In this document: positions 1 through 5,599 of the stretch, piece after piece
How positions within the stretch are numbered: position 1 is the first letter of the stretch
How the letters are laid out: each line of letters begins with the position of its first letter
Origin: an uncultured Eubacteriales bacterium
Lineage (GTDB): Bacteria; Bacillota; Clostridia; Oscillospirales; CAG-272
Length of the DNA stretch: 5,984 nt
Assembly: GCA_900556615.1 (NCBI GenBank)
Contig: USPP01000109.1
Coordinates: forward strand, 1-5,984
Direction: 5' to 3'
Notes under the pieces: generated by a model
What the model was told of the DNA's origin: nothing
The model's database searches: none
Seen by the model: the letters and a program-made list of their open reading frames with translations, nothing else
Program-made: the position numbers and the translations under genes

Positions 1-293
1 GGGTGTGGCTTTGCCGCACCAATCATTCGCAAAGCGAATGATTCAGTAGACATTAATTATAGAAGCCATCTGCTTTCGGAGATACCATTTTGATTGAAAT
101 GATGGTAGAGAAGTATAATGGCTTCTGTTTTGATATCCATTATACGATGAAAGATAGCAGGAAAGGAGATATGATCGCGGTTGCTCACTCGGAGTATTGC
201 TTTATGAAGGATGGCAGAGTGACTTCTTTAAAAAAGTCAAATCCTTCGATGCATGAGATTCTCCGAACAGCTTTTGAAAGAAACCTGATGTAG
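1..293 (+). pseudogene. Acyl-CoA thioesterase (hot-dog fold) remnant, frameshifted, 5' end outside window
   Basis: Two frames joined read as the C-terminal part of a YbgC/FadM-type acyl-CoA thioesterase, a family that hydrolyses acyl-CoA thioesters in the cytoplasm. Positions 1-66 read GCGFAAPI, then IRKAND, then SVDINYRS. From about 66 the match continues in another frame as PSAFGDTILIE, then a stretch with NGFCFDIHY, GDMIAVAHSEYCF and DGRVTSLKK, ending at TAG 291-293. The first frame hits TGA at 91-93 and the second is closed by TAG at 60-62, so one base seems to be missing near 64-68. The FGDTI and AHSE segments are typical of the family; normal proteins are about 130-140 aa. The IRKAND residues come from a palindrome (21-43) absent from the family pattern. 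A short product from TTG 90 or ATG 99 is possible but would lack the N-terminal half of the fold. The family assignment is by motif recall; a sequencing error could mimic the frameshift. Confidence 0.6.
2..43. repeat. Two adjacent palindromes (REP/MITE-like candidate)
   Basis: Positions 21-30 (AATCATTCGC) and 34-43 (GCGAATGATT) are perfect inverted repeats around an AAA loop. Immediately before them, 2-9 (GGTGTGGC) and 13-20 (GCCGCACC) pair with one G-T wobble around a TTT loop. Back-to-back hairpins of this kind resemble short dispersed palindromic repeats of bacterial genomes. No second copy is seen in this window, so the repeat status is inferred. The first hairpin also encodes residues expected in the thioesterase (GFAAP), so only the second palindrome may be foreign. 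Confidence 0.45.
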
Positions 294-313
294 ACAATTC
301 TCTTAGCAGAGAT

Positions 314-352
314 AAAACCCAGAAGCTGACTTAAAGCAGCTTGCCGGGTTTT
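314..352. terminator. Bidirectional intrinsic terminator
   Basis: AAAACCC (314-320) pairs with GGGTTTT (346-352), and AAGCTG (323-328) pairs with CAGCTT (337-342), around an 8-nt loop with a small internal bulge. The stem has A-tracts on the left and T-tracts on the right, so it can stop transcription from both sides. It lies between the + strand thioesterase remnant (stop at 293) and the minus-strand antiporter (stop at 387), as expected for convergent genes. Confidence 0.85.
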
Positions 353-386
353 GTGTTATAAGGGTTACATTTTATATCATGATTCG

Positions 387-1985
387 TTACTGAGAATGAT
401 TGATTATCATAACGTCATTCTCACGAAGTTTGGTTTTGCCTTCGGGAATGATAATGCTGTTTTTTCGTTTGATCATCACTACAAGCATATCGGAATCGAA
501 CTTAATTTCGGAGAGAGCTTTTCCAAGCCATTCGCTGTCATGATCGATTCGAATTTCGGTGAGCGAGCCGAGGTATTCACCTTCTATGGAGGGAGCGCTG
601 ATAACGGCAATGTCGTTGGGAAGAATGACGGTATTGCCTTTAGGAACTATATGCTCGCTGCCGCGTACAAGTAGCACGATAAGCGTTTGCGGAAGCAGCT
701 TTATGTCCTTTATTTTGTGATTTGCCCATGGGTGAGCGAGGTTTATTTGCAGCTTTATAAATTCGACCGGAACTTCCTCCGAGTAGTCGCTGAAGGTTTT
801 CATTACATCACTGCTGTCGTCGGTCATACCGAGTTTTTTCGCGGCTATCGGTATCAGTGTTCCTTGAAGAGAGATGGAAAACAATACGATGAAGAAAACG
901 ATATGAAAGATATCGTTCCCGATATGGGCGGCGCTGACCTGAGCCATAATGGCGAAAACAATGGAAGCGGCACCGCGCAAACCGGCAAGTGAGACTAAAA
1001 GCTGTTGGTTAAAGGGACATTTGAAGGGAGTCAGAATAGCAAATACCGCCAAAGGACGAGCGATAAAGGTAAGAAAAAGAGCGATTGCAAGAGCGGGTAA
1101 AGCCACTTTAGGCAGCTGAGACGGGAAAGAAAGAAGTCCGAGCAGGAAAAATATCGCAATTTGCATAAGACCGTTCAGACCGTCAAAGAAGCCGACCATC
1201 GTTTTTTTGTTCTTTATCGGTTTATTTCCGAGTATGATTCCGGTTATATATGTACTGAGATAGCCGTTTCCGCCTATTAAAGCGGCACCGGAATAAGAGA
1301 CAAGGGCGATGCTGAAGACAAATAATGAATCGGAGCCGGAAGCGGTAAATTTTGCGCGCTTGAGAACGAACAGAGCAGCGACAGCGGTTATGACTCCGAA
1401 AAGTGCACCGAAGATAATCTGAGCGAATATCATATATATCATTTGTCCGGCGCTGAATTCGCCTTTCATGAGCGAAAGGACAATTACCGTCAGCATATAG
1501 GCAAAAGGATCGTTGCTTCCGCTTTCGACCTCAAGTAAAGAGGCTGTGTTATATTTCAAATTGAGTTTTTTAGACCGGAGTATTGCAAAAACAGACGCTG
1601 CGTCTGTTGATCCTATAACGGAGCCGATGAGGAAGCTTTCAAGTATTGGAATCTTTAAAACAAAATAACAGAATAATCCCGTAAAAAAAGCCGTGAGAAT
1701 AACGCCGAGCGAAGAGAGAAGTACGGATTTTAACGCAACCGGCTTTGCTTTTTTCATATTTGTTCCGAAACCGCCGTAAAACATAATGAAGATCAGAGCG
1801 ATGGAACAGATCTGTTCGGCAAAAGAATAATTATCAAATCCGATTTTTAGAATACCGTCCGAACCAAACAGCATTCCTAGTACTATGAAAGCAAGGAGCG
1901 TCGGTATTCCGTATTTGAATGATATCTTTCCGAGAGAAATACAAATGATTATGATGATAGCTGCAAAAAAAATAAAAAGATTCAT
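387..1985 (-). CDS. CPA-family K+(Na+)/H+ antiporter with C-terminal RCK_C domains (NhaP2/CvrA-like)
   Basis: This 532-aa inner-membrane protein should exchange K+ or Na+ for H+ and so help set cytoplasmic cation content and pH. Residues 1 to about 385 form a Na+/H+ exchanger domain of roughly 12 hydrophobic segments. Family signatures are GSTDAAS (125-131), ESGSNDP (154-160, with the Asn-Asp pair of electroneutral CPA1-type exchangers) and GLRGAAS (335-341). The cytoplasmic tail has two RCK_C/TrkA_C-like stretches, about 405-468 and 470-532 (the second containing IIPEGKTKLRENDVMII). No nucleotide-binding RCK_N domain is seen. E. coli NhaP2/CvrA is somewhat longer (about 578 aa) and ends in a CorC-type domain that is absent here. 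The start ATG (1983-1985) has GGAGG (1990-1994) 4 nt upstream. The gene lies 41 bp behind the LacI-type regulator on the same strand with no terminator between, so co-transcription is likely. Ion specificity cannot be read from the sequence. Confidence 0.9.
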   Translation of the reverse strand: MNLFIFFAAIIIIICISLGKISFKYGIPTLLAFIVLGMLFGSDGILKIGFDNYSFAEQICSIALIFIMFYGGFGTNMKKAKPVALKSVLLSSLGVILTAFFTGLFCYFVLKIPILESFLIGSVIGSTDAASVFAILRSKKLNLKYNTASLLEVESGSNDPFAYMLTVIVLSLMKGEFSAGQMIYMIFAQIIFGALFGVITAVAALFVLKRAKFTASGSDSLFVFSIALVSYSGAALIGGNGYLSTYITGIILGNKPIKNKKTMVGFFDGLNGLMQIAIFFLLGLLSFPSQLPKVALPALAIALFLTFIARPLAVFAILTPFKCPFNQQLLVSLAGLRGAASIVFAIMAQVSAAHIGNDIFHIVFFIVLFSISLQGTLIPIAAKKLGMTDDSSDVMKTFSDYSEEVPVEFIKLQINLAHPWANHKIKDIKLLPQTLIVLLVRGSEHIVPKGNTVILPNDIAVISAPSIEGEYLGSLTEIRIDHDSEWLGKALSEIKFDSDMLVVMIKRKNSIIIPEGKTKLRENDVMIINHSQ

Positions 1986-2026
1986 GGTTCCTCCGATGGA
2001 TAGATGAGAACTCCAAAATTCGTATG

Positions 2027-3025
2027 TTACGAGGATGGGAAAAGCCTTACATCAAGACAAATCTGTCCCGGACACAATGATTTGCCGTCCTTAATTGTAT
2101 TCATGAGAATTTCAACGGCTGCTTCGCTCATTGTTTTGTCTGCTGCTCCTACTGAGTCAAGTGGGGACATATAGAAAAGCTTCTCGCGGAGATGATCAAT
2201 TCCGACGATAGGAATATCCACCGGAACATTTCTTCCCATTTCGGTCAGAGCGTTTATCGCTTCATATGCAAACAGGTCGGAGAAAGCAAAAATGGCATCG
2301 TATTCTATTTGATTTTCTGCGAGTTTGCGGAGTATTTTTCCAACAGATCCTGCTTTTGTGGGAGTAGTAAACATAAGCTCCGGTTGATATTCAATCCCGG
2401 CTTCATCAAGAGCCATATGATACCCGGCAAGTCGGTCTTCTGCACAGGATATGGAAAGAAGTCCGTTGATAAATAAGATGCGGCGACGATTATAGTGGTC
2501 AATTAAATATTTTGCAGCGAGATATCCGCTTTTGGTATCATTTAAAATGACAGAGGGGTGTCCTTCTACCCGCCTGCCGATGAGGATGTACGGCTTTCCT
2601 GCTTTTTTCAAAAACTCAAGGTTATCGTGGCAGTTCGGGCAGGGGCAGATGATAAACCCGTCAACTTTTTTTCCAAGAGCATTTTTGATTGCCTGAAGCT
2701 CAAGATTTTTATCTTCATTGGTGTTCAGTATAAAAACAGAGTAATTGTATTCAGAGGCAAGCTGTTCCGTTTCGCGTACCATTATTGCAAAAAGCGGATT
2801 TGTAATATCGGCAAGGATGACAGCGATGGTTCCTGTTCTTCCGGTTCTCATAGAACTTGCTATATTATCATTTATATAACCCATTTCATCTGCTACTGAA
2901 TTGATATATTCAATGGTTTTTTGAGAGATGTCGTTTTTATGGTTTAGCGCGCGGGATACGGTATTGATAGTATATCCGGTTTTTTCTGCTATGTCGCGAA
3001 GCGTTACACGGTTGTTTTTTATCAT
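2027..3025 (-). CDS. LacI-family transcriptional regulator
   Basis: This is a 332-aa cytoplasmic DNA-binding protein of the usual LacI/GalR length. Residues 7-55 are the LacI helix-turn-helix (VTLRDIAEKTGYTINTVSRAL), followed by the hinge helix region ending in MRTGRTGTIAVI (59-70). Residues from about 65 to 328 form the periplasmic-binding-protein-like sensor domain, with the conserved EDRLAGY (196-202, whose Arg usually contacts the effector) and a GID segment in place of the common GFDD. An unusual CPCPNCH cluster occurs at 127-133. The start ATG (3023-3025) is the standard family start, only a few residues before the HTH; its RBS (AAAGG about 11 nt upstream) is weak. The gene has its own strong promoter and precedes the antiporter, so it probably regulates itself and that gene. 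The effector is unknown; sugars and nucleosides are usual in the family. Confidence 0.93.
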   Translation of the reverse strand: MIKNNRVTLRDIAEKTGYTINTVSRALNHKNDISQKTIEYINSVADEMGYINDNIASSMRTGRTGTIAVILADITNPLFAIMVRETEQLASEYNYSVFILNTNEDKNLELQAIKNALGKKVDGFIICPCPNCHDNLEFLKKAGKPYILIGRRVEGHPSVILNDTKSGYLAAKYLIDHYNRRRILFINGLLSISCAEDRLAGYHMALDEAGIEYQPELMFTTPTKAGSVGKILRKLAENQIEYDAIFAFSDLFAYEAINALTEMGRNVPVDIPIVGIDHLREKLFYMSPLDSVGAADKTMSEAAVEILMNTIKDGKSLCPGQICLDVRLFPSS

Positions 3026-3120
3026 TGTTGTTCAGCCTTTGATTTTATTTGCAAAGTGTTTCCTTTCATTGAACTCTGGAAAGTGGTATTGTTTTGCAGA
3101 GGAAAAATACTTATATTAAT

Positions 3121-3149
3121 ATTATACATTTTTGTGATAAACCTGTCAA
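3121..3149 (-). promoter_or_regulatory. Sigma-A promoter of the LacI-type regulator/antiporter operon
   Basis: On the minus strand the sequence reads TTGACA (3149-3144), a 17-nt spacer, then TATAAT (3126-3121), a perfect match to the housekeeping consensus. It lies about 95 nt upstream of the regulator's ATG, leaving a 5' UTR of roughly 85-90 nt. Such a strong promoter fits a repressible gene. The leader contains an 8-bp palindrome TTTGCAAA (3048-3055) that could be half of an operator, but no clear LacI-type operator with a central CG was found. Confidence 0.85.
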
Positions 3150-3192
3150 TATGAATTATAAAACATCTCTTTTAGCTTTGACGTGCGGATTT

Positions 3193-3220
3193 TAAGGCAA
3201 CACCGTCGGGTATTGCCTTA
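3193..3220. repeat. Strong hairpin upstream of the regulator promoter, function unclear
   Basis: TAAGGCAA (3193-3200) and TTGCCTTA (3213-3220) are perfect 8-bp arms. Inside, after one mismatch, ACC (3202-3204) pairs with GGT (3209-3211) around GTCG. It lacks a T-tract on either strand, so it is not a good intrinsic terminator. It lies between the terminator of the membrane-protein gene and the -35 of the regulator promoter (about 44 nt upstream of it), where it could be a protein-binding site or the end of a processed transcript. Confidence 0.5.
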
Positions 3221-3235
3221 GATTAAAATAGAGAA

Positions 3236-3261
3236 AACTGCCGTTTTAAAGAACGGCAGTT
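3236..3261 (-). terminator. Intrinsic terminator of the membrane-protein gene
   Basis: A perfect 10-bp stem, AACTGCCGTT (3236-3245) with AACGGCAGTT (3252-3261), has a 6-nt loop. On the minus strand it is followed by TTCTCTATTTT, a T-rich tail. It begins 20 bp after the stop codon of the gene at 3282-3866, as expected for its terminator. Confidence 0.85.
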
Positions 3262-3281
3262 AAAATTTATGCAAGCGCGAT

Positions 3282-3866
3282 TTAATCTTTTTTCTCGTCG
3301 GGACCGATAAGCTTTGTGAAATGTATACCCTTTACACCCATAATATACGCTATCATACAAGTAAGCATGGCGGGGAAGGTTATGACAATATATACCCACG
3401 GAGAATTTAAAAACCAACAGGAAATAATACCGGAATACATACCTTCAAAAAGAGTAGCAATGGTTTTGGCAGTACCGAATAGGTTTACCGCACTTTGCGG
3501 GGAGGAAGGAAAAATTGCACCGACTTGATTTAATGTGTACGAGGAAGCCGAATAATAGCCTATTGTAATCAAAATACCGAGAATGAGGTTTCCGATATTG
3601 GCACACAAGGATATCAACAAGCCTTTCATCGGTCTATATTTCAAACGCTTTCCATCAATTCTTACTTTTTCGGCATACCCGACATCCCACGTCATAGTAT
3701 AGAGGAGAACCATATAAAAAACAACCGCAAAAATGCTTGAGATAAGAAAAAGCGTTTCGTTTTGACTTGTTGCCATAGAAAGTACCAAACCGAACATTGT
3801 CATCCCGAGCTGATTAACAAACATTTTGAAAATCAGATAGGAATTTTCCTTTAAGAAGTTTATCAT
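3282..3866 (-). CDS. Multi-pass membrane protein of unknown function
   Basis: This 194-aa protein has about four to five hydrophobic segments. Counted from its ATG, they lie near residues 8-30, 38-60 (LFLISSIFAVVFYMVLLY), 83-106 (LLISLCANIGNLILGILI), possibly 131-150, and 156-178. A charged, basic loop follows segment two (WDVGYAEKVRIDGKRLKYRPMKG), and the C-terminus is short and charged (DEKKD). The WDxG...RIDGxRxKxxPxKG pattern resembles an uncharacterised clostridial membrane family, but I cannot name it and saw no DUF624 signature. I chose ATG 3864-3866, with AAAGGA (3880-3885) 13 nt upstream, which is rather far. The frame stays open to a TTG at 3930-3932 (216 aa), but that start lacks an RBS and would add a non-hydrophobic stretch. 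The gene is monocistronic: its own terminator follows, and it is divergent from the recombinase gene. Confidence 0.8.
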   Translation of the reverse strand: MINFLKENSYLIFKMFVNQLGMTMFGLVLSMATSQNETLFLISSIFAVVFYMVLLYTMTWDVGYAEKVRIDGKRLKYRPMKGLLISLCANIGNLILGILITIGYYSASSYTLNQVGAIFPSSPQSAVNLFGTAKTIATLFEGMYSGIISCWFLNSPWVYIVITFPAMLTCMIAYIMGVKGIHFTKLIGPDEKKD

Positions 3867-3931
3867 TACAGATAGATGATCCTTTCGCAAACGGCAGAAA
3901 CCGTCGAAAAATAACTTAAGGAAAGATATCA

Positions 3932-4006
3932 ATGAGGACTCAAAGGATATCTCTTGCTTTCATTCAACAGCAGATAATCGCCGCCTTAAAGAATAAAGGA
4001 TTATAG
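3932..4006 (+). CDS. Possible 24-aa small ORF
   Basis: ATG 3932-3934 is preceded by AAGGA (3918-3922) at 9 nt, good spacing, and the frame runs 24 codons to TAG 4004-4006. The peptide (MRTQRISLAFIQQQIIAALK and four more residues) could form a short amphipathic helix. No promoter was seen upstream and no family is recognised. An open frame this short is expected by chance, and it could also be the tail of a lost gene. Confidence 0.15.
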   Translation: MRTQRISLAFIQQQIIAALKNKGL

Positions 4007-4087
4007 ACCGGAGACAATCCGAAATCCGTTATTCTACTATATAATTTTAATCGTTTATTATTAACAAAACAAGCGGATTACAGAAAG

Positions 4088-4116
4088 TTTACACTTTGGC
4101 AAAGAAATTTAATAAT
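4088..4116 (+). promoter_or_regulatory. Probable promoter of the tyrosine recombinase gene
   Basis: TTTACA (4088-4093), a 17-nt spacer, then AATAAT (4111-4116) give a near-consensus sigma-A promoter about 87 nt before the recombinase ATG. The palindrome TAATCGATTA (4113-4122) overlaps the -10 and could be an operator. A TATAAT at 4138-4143 is an alternative -10 with a poor -35. Confidence 0.5.
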
Positions 4117-4202
4117 CGATTAAAAGTTATTTGTTATTATAATAGCAGAAATTGTACTAAATTTTCGGAACGGTAAATTTTCCGAGATAGGAATGGTAAA
4201 AA

Positions 4203-5198
4203 ATGACTCGTCTTCCCGAACCTGTGCTTGAATTTTCACAGTACATGCTTGTCATAAAAGGGCGCTCCCAAAGAACGGTGGAACAATATGAAATCGATTT
4301 GATGCTTTTTTTTAAGTTTGTGAAATCAAAAAGAAACGGTCTTCCCACCTCTGGCGAGGACTTTGATTTGCTTACCATATATGAGCTTGATTATGATTTT
4401 GCCGGATCAGTGACAAGGTCCGAGGTGCTTGAATTTTTGAGCTTCGCCGCAATCGGCAGAGAAAATCAGGCAAGAACAAGGGCAAGAAAGCTCTCATCAC
4501 TTAAATCCTTTTATCGATATTACTGCGGAACAATGATGCGTTTTAAGCAAAATCCTACCGATAATATCGATTCTCCCAAGTTACCCAAAAATTTGCCTAA
4601 GCATCTTAGTGCAGAAGAAAGTATAGAACTGCTCCGAACGGTGAGCGGAGACAGCGAAAACAAATTCAGAGAGCGGGACTATTGTATCATCACGCTTTTT
4701 CTCAATTGCGGTATGCGTCTTTCCGAACTTGTTGGGATAAATCTCGGAGACGTGGATAAAGATATGATGTCTCTGAGAGTTATCGGAAAGGGAGCAAAGG
4801 AGCGTGTCATCTATTTGAATGATTCCTGCCGATCCGCGTTAATTTCATATTTGAAAACAAGGGACAGGGAACCTATGCCGGGGCATAAGAACGCGCTGTT
4901 CCTGAGTTCAAGACATAAGCGGATAAGCAAGCAGATGGTTCAGGCGATGGTTTATAAATACCTTGACGCCGCCGGTTTTCATAATCGCGGTCTCTCCGTT
5001 CATAAACTAAGGCATACTGCCGCCACCTTAATGTATCAGACGGGCAACGTCGATATTCGGGTTTTAAAGGATATTCTCGGACATGAACAGCTTAACACGA
5101 CTCAGATATACACCCATGTCAGCGACGAAGAAATGAGACGTGCTATGACACAAAGTCCCCTTGCCGAGGTGACTGAGGATAAGCTCGGAAAAAAATAG
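4203..5198 (+). CDS. Tyrosine recombinase, XerC/XerD-like
   Basis: This 331-aa DNA strand-exchange enzyme is probably a Xer recombinase that resolves chromosome dimers at a dif site; a cellular integrase is the alternative. Residues 5-110 form the SAM-like core-binding domain (RSQRTVEQYEIDLMLFFKF, then RARKLSSLKSFYRYY). Residues about 135-315 are the catalytic domain with all six expected residues: R172 (GMRLSEL), K196 (GKGAKER), H267 and R270 (HKLRHT), H294 (LGHEQL) and nucleophile Y303 (TTQIYTH). The spacing matches E. coli XerD closely. It is about 30 aa longer than XerC/XerD, mainly through an acidic insert around 45-70 in the N-terminal domain. HKLRH replaces the more common HDLRH. ATG 4203-4205 has AGGA (4189-4192) 10 nt upstream. 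No phage or transposon genes, att repeats or tRNA lie nearby, and the hslO-containing neighbourhood looks chromosomal, favouring a housekeeping role. Confidence 0.9.
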   Translation: MTRLPEPVLEFSQYMLVIKGRSQRTVEQYEIDLMLFFKFVKSKRNGLPTSGEDFDLLTIYELDYDFAGSVTRSEVLEFLSFAAIGRENQARTRARKLSSLKSFYRYYCGTMMRFKQNPTDNIDSPKLPKNLPKHLSAEESIELLRTVSGDSENKFRERDYCIITLFLNCGMRLSELVGINLGDVDKDMMSLRVIGKGAKERVIYLNDSCRSALISYLKTRDREPMPGHKNALFLSSRHKRISKQMVQAMVYKYLDAAGFHNRGLSVHKLRHTAATLMYQTGNVDIRVLKDILGHEQLNTTQIYTHVSDEEMRRAMTQSPLAEVTEDKLGKK

Positions 5199-5331
5199 AA
5201 TTTTTTGCTGGGTTTGCCCTATGGAACGATTTATTCCTCACAAAGTACAGTTTTCTTCTAACTAATTTTTGGGTTTATAATGTACAATAAATACAGAAAG
5301 TATAAACAAATGAAAAATTGAGAGAAGGCTG
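5199..5331 (+). other. Spacer after the recombinase, with a possible weak promoter
   Basis: This AT-rich stretch follows the recombinase stop. AAAAAA/TTTTTT arms (5190-5195/5201-5206) straddle the stop codon but lack a GC stem, so they are a poor terminator. GGGTTTATAATG supplies a perfect TATAAT at 5276-5281, but the matching -35 (TTCTTC, 5253-5258) is poor, so promoter activity is doubtful. Nothing else is recognised. Confidence 0.35.
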
Positions 5332-5442
5332 ATGACAGTGACTGTGAATTGCATCCATTTGTTAGAAGCCATCGGGAGTATTTCTGTAACGGAATCCGTT
5401 CAGCTTGTTGTCAGATTTTGGAATAGCATAACAGGTAATTAG
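5332..5442 (+). CDS. Possible 36-aa microprotein
   Basis: The frame from ATG 5332 runs 36 codons to TAG 5440-5442, and that stop overlaps the first bases of an intrinsic terminator stem, as is common for real genes. The peptide is rather hydrophobic, with CIHLLEAIG and SVQLVVRFW segments and only two acidic residues. The RBS is poorly placed: AGAAGG is only 3 nt from ATG, although it suits the in-frame GTG codons at 5338 and 5344 better. No family is recognised. The overlap with a possible RNA structure leaves its coding status open. Confidence 0.25.
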   Translation: MTVTVNCIHLLEAIGSISVTESVQLVVRFWNSITGN

Positions 5443-5478
5443 GAGGACGAAAATGCCCTCCTTTTGTTTTGATTTTTG
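5441..5478 (+). terminator. Intrinsic terminator after the 5199-5440 stretch
   Basis: AGGAGG (5441-5446) pairs with CCTCCT (5457-5462) around a 10-nt loop, followed directly by a T-rich tail (TTTGTTTTGATTTTTG). Orientation is + strand. It ends transcription from the recombinase gene or from an internal promoter, and separates it from the promoter at 5528. The AGGAGG is not a ribosome binding site here, since no suitable frame follows it. Confidence 0.8.
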
Positions 5479-5527
5479 ATTAAAATGTAAATTTTAGAGG
5501 GTTTTATCTTCACTTTGGTGCGATTTC

Positions 5528-5556
5528 TTGACATATAGTAAAAAATGTGATATCAT
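5528..5556 (+). promoter_or_regulatory. Sigma-A promoter with extended -10 for the 103-aa gene and hslO
   Basis: TTGACA (5528-5533), a 17-nt spacer, then TATCAT (5551-5556), with TG at 5548-5549 giving an extended -10. It lies about 45 nt before the start codon at 5600. The A/T hairpin TAAAAT-GTAA-ATTTTA (5481-5496) just upstream might be a binding site, but no known operator such as CtsR or HrcA/CIRCE was seen. Confidence 0.85.
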
Positions 5557-5599
5557 AAAGTAATATATATAATTATAAATTATTGAGGAGGAATAGCGA

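Larger units (their letters stand above)
3867..4202. other. Divergent intergenic region between membrane-protein and recombinase genes
   Basis: This 336-bp AT-rich spacer separates the minus-strand membrane-protein gene from the plus-strand recombinase. It holds a likely recombinase promoter (4088-4116), a second TATAAT (4138-4143) without a good -35, and a 10-bp perfect palindrome TAATCGATTA (4113-4122). A small hairpin CGGAA/TTCCG (4166-4170/4180-4184) sits just before the recombinase RBS, and a 24-codon open frame lies at 3932-4006. No convincing minus-strand promoter for the membrane-protein gene was found; an ATTATA at 4000-4005 lacks a proper -35. I see no RNA gene. Confidence 0.5.
5287..5478 (+). 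ncRNA. Candidate small RNA or recombinase 3' UTR with its own terminator
   Basis: If the TATAAT at 5276-5281 is used, a transcript of about 180-190 nt would run to the terminator at 5441-5462. Within it, CTGATGACA (5329-5337) can pair with TGTTGTCAG (5406-5414) over 9 positions including two G-T wobbles. This encloses a hairpin AACGG-AAT-CCGTT (5388-5400). A competing small hairpin ACAG-TGA-CTGT lies at 5335-5345. The size and closed architecture fit a structured RNA, but I recognise no known family. The simpler reading is a 3' UTR read from the recombinase gene. Confidence 0.3.

Noticed and set aside
351..992. Open frames of about 100 codons on the + strand at 351-674 and 687-992
   Set aside because: They lie antisense to the clearly coding antiporter gene, have no RBS and no recognisable protein pattern.
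2192..3119. Several + strand frames and one minus-strand frame overlapping the LacI-type gene
   Set aside because: They overlap a well-supported gene in other frames and show composition typical of shadow frames.
3282..3866. Assignment of the membrane protein to DUF624/YesL
   Set aside because: Length and topology are similar, but the DUF624 N-terminal pattern was not found.
3867..3932. TTG start at 3930-3932 for the membrane protein (216 aa)
   Set aside because: No Shine-Dalgarno precedes it; ATG at 3864-3866 has AAAGGA upstream and begins close to the first membrane segment.
4203..5198. Recombinase as integrase of a mobile element
   Set aside because: No flanking direct repeats, tRNA, phage, transfer or transposase genes are visible, and chromosomal housekeeping-type genes follow.
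5190..5206. A6/T6 inverted repeat at the recombinase stop as a terminator
   Set aside because: It has no GC-rich stem; the convincing terminator is at 5441-5478.
5270..5292. TTTATAATGTACAATAAA as a dif-like Xer site
   Set aside because: The outer arms match poorly and spacing does not resemble known 28-bp dif sites; it is more likely a -10 region.
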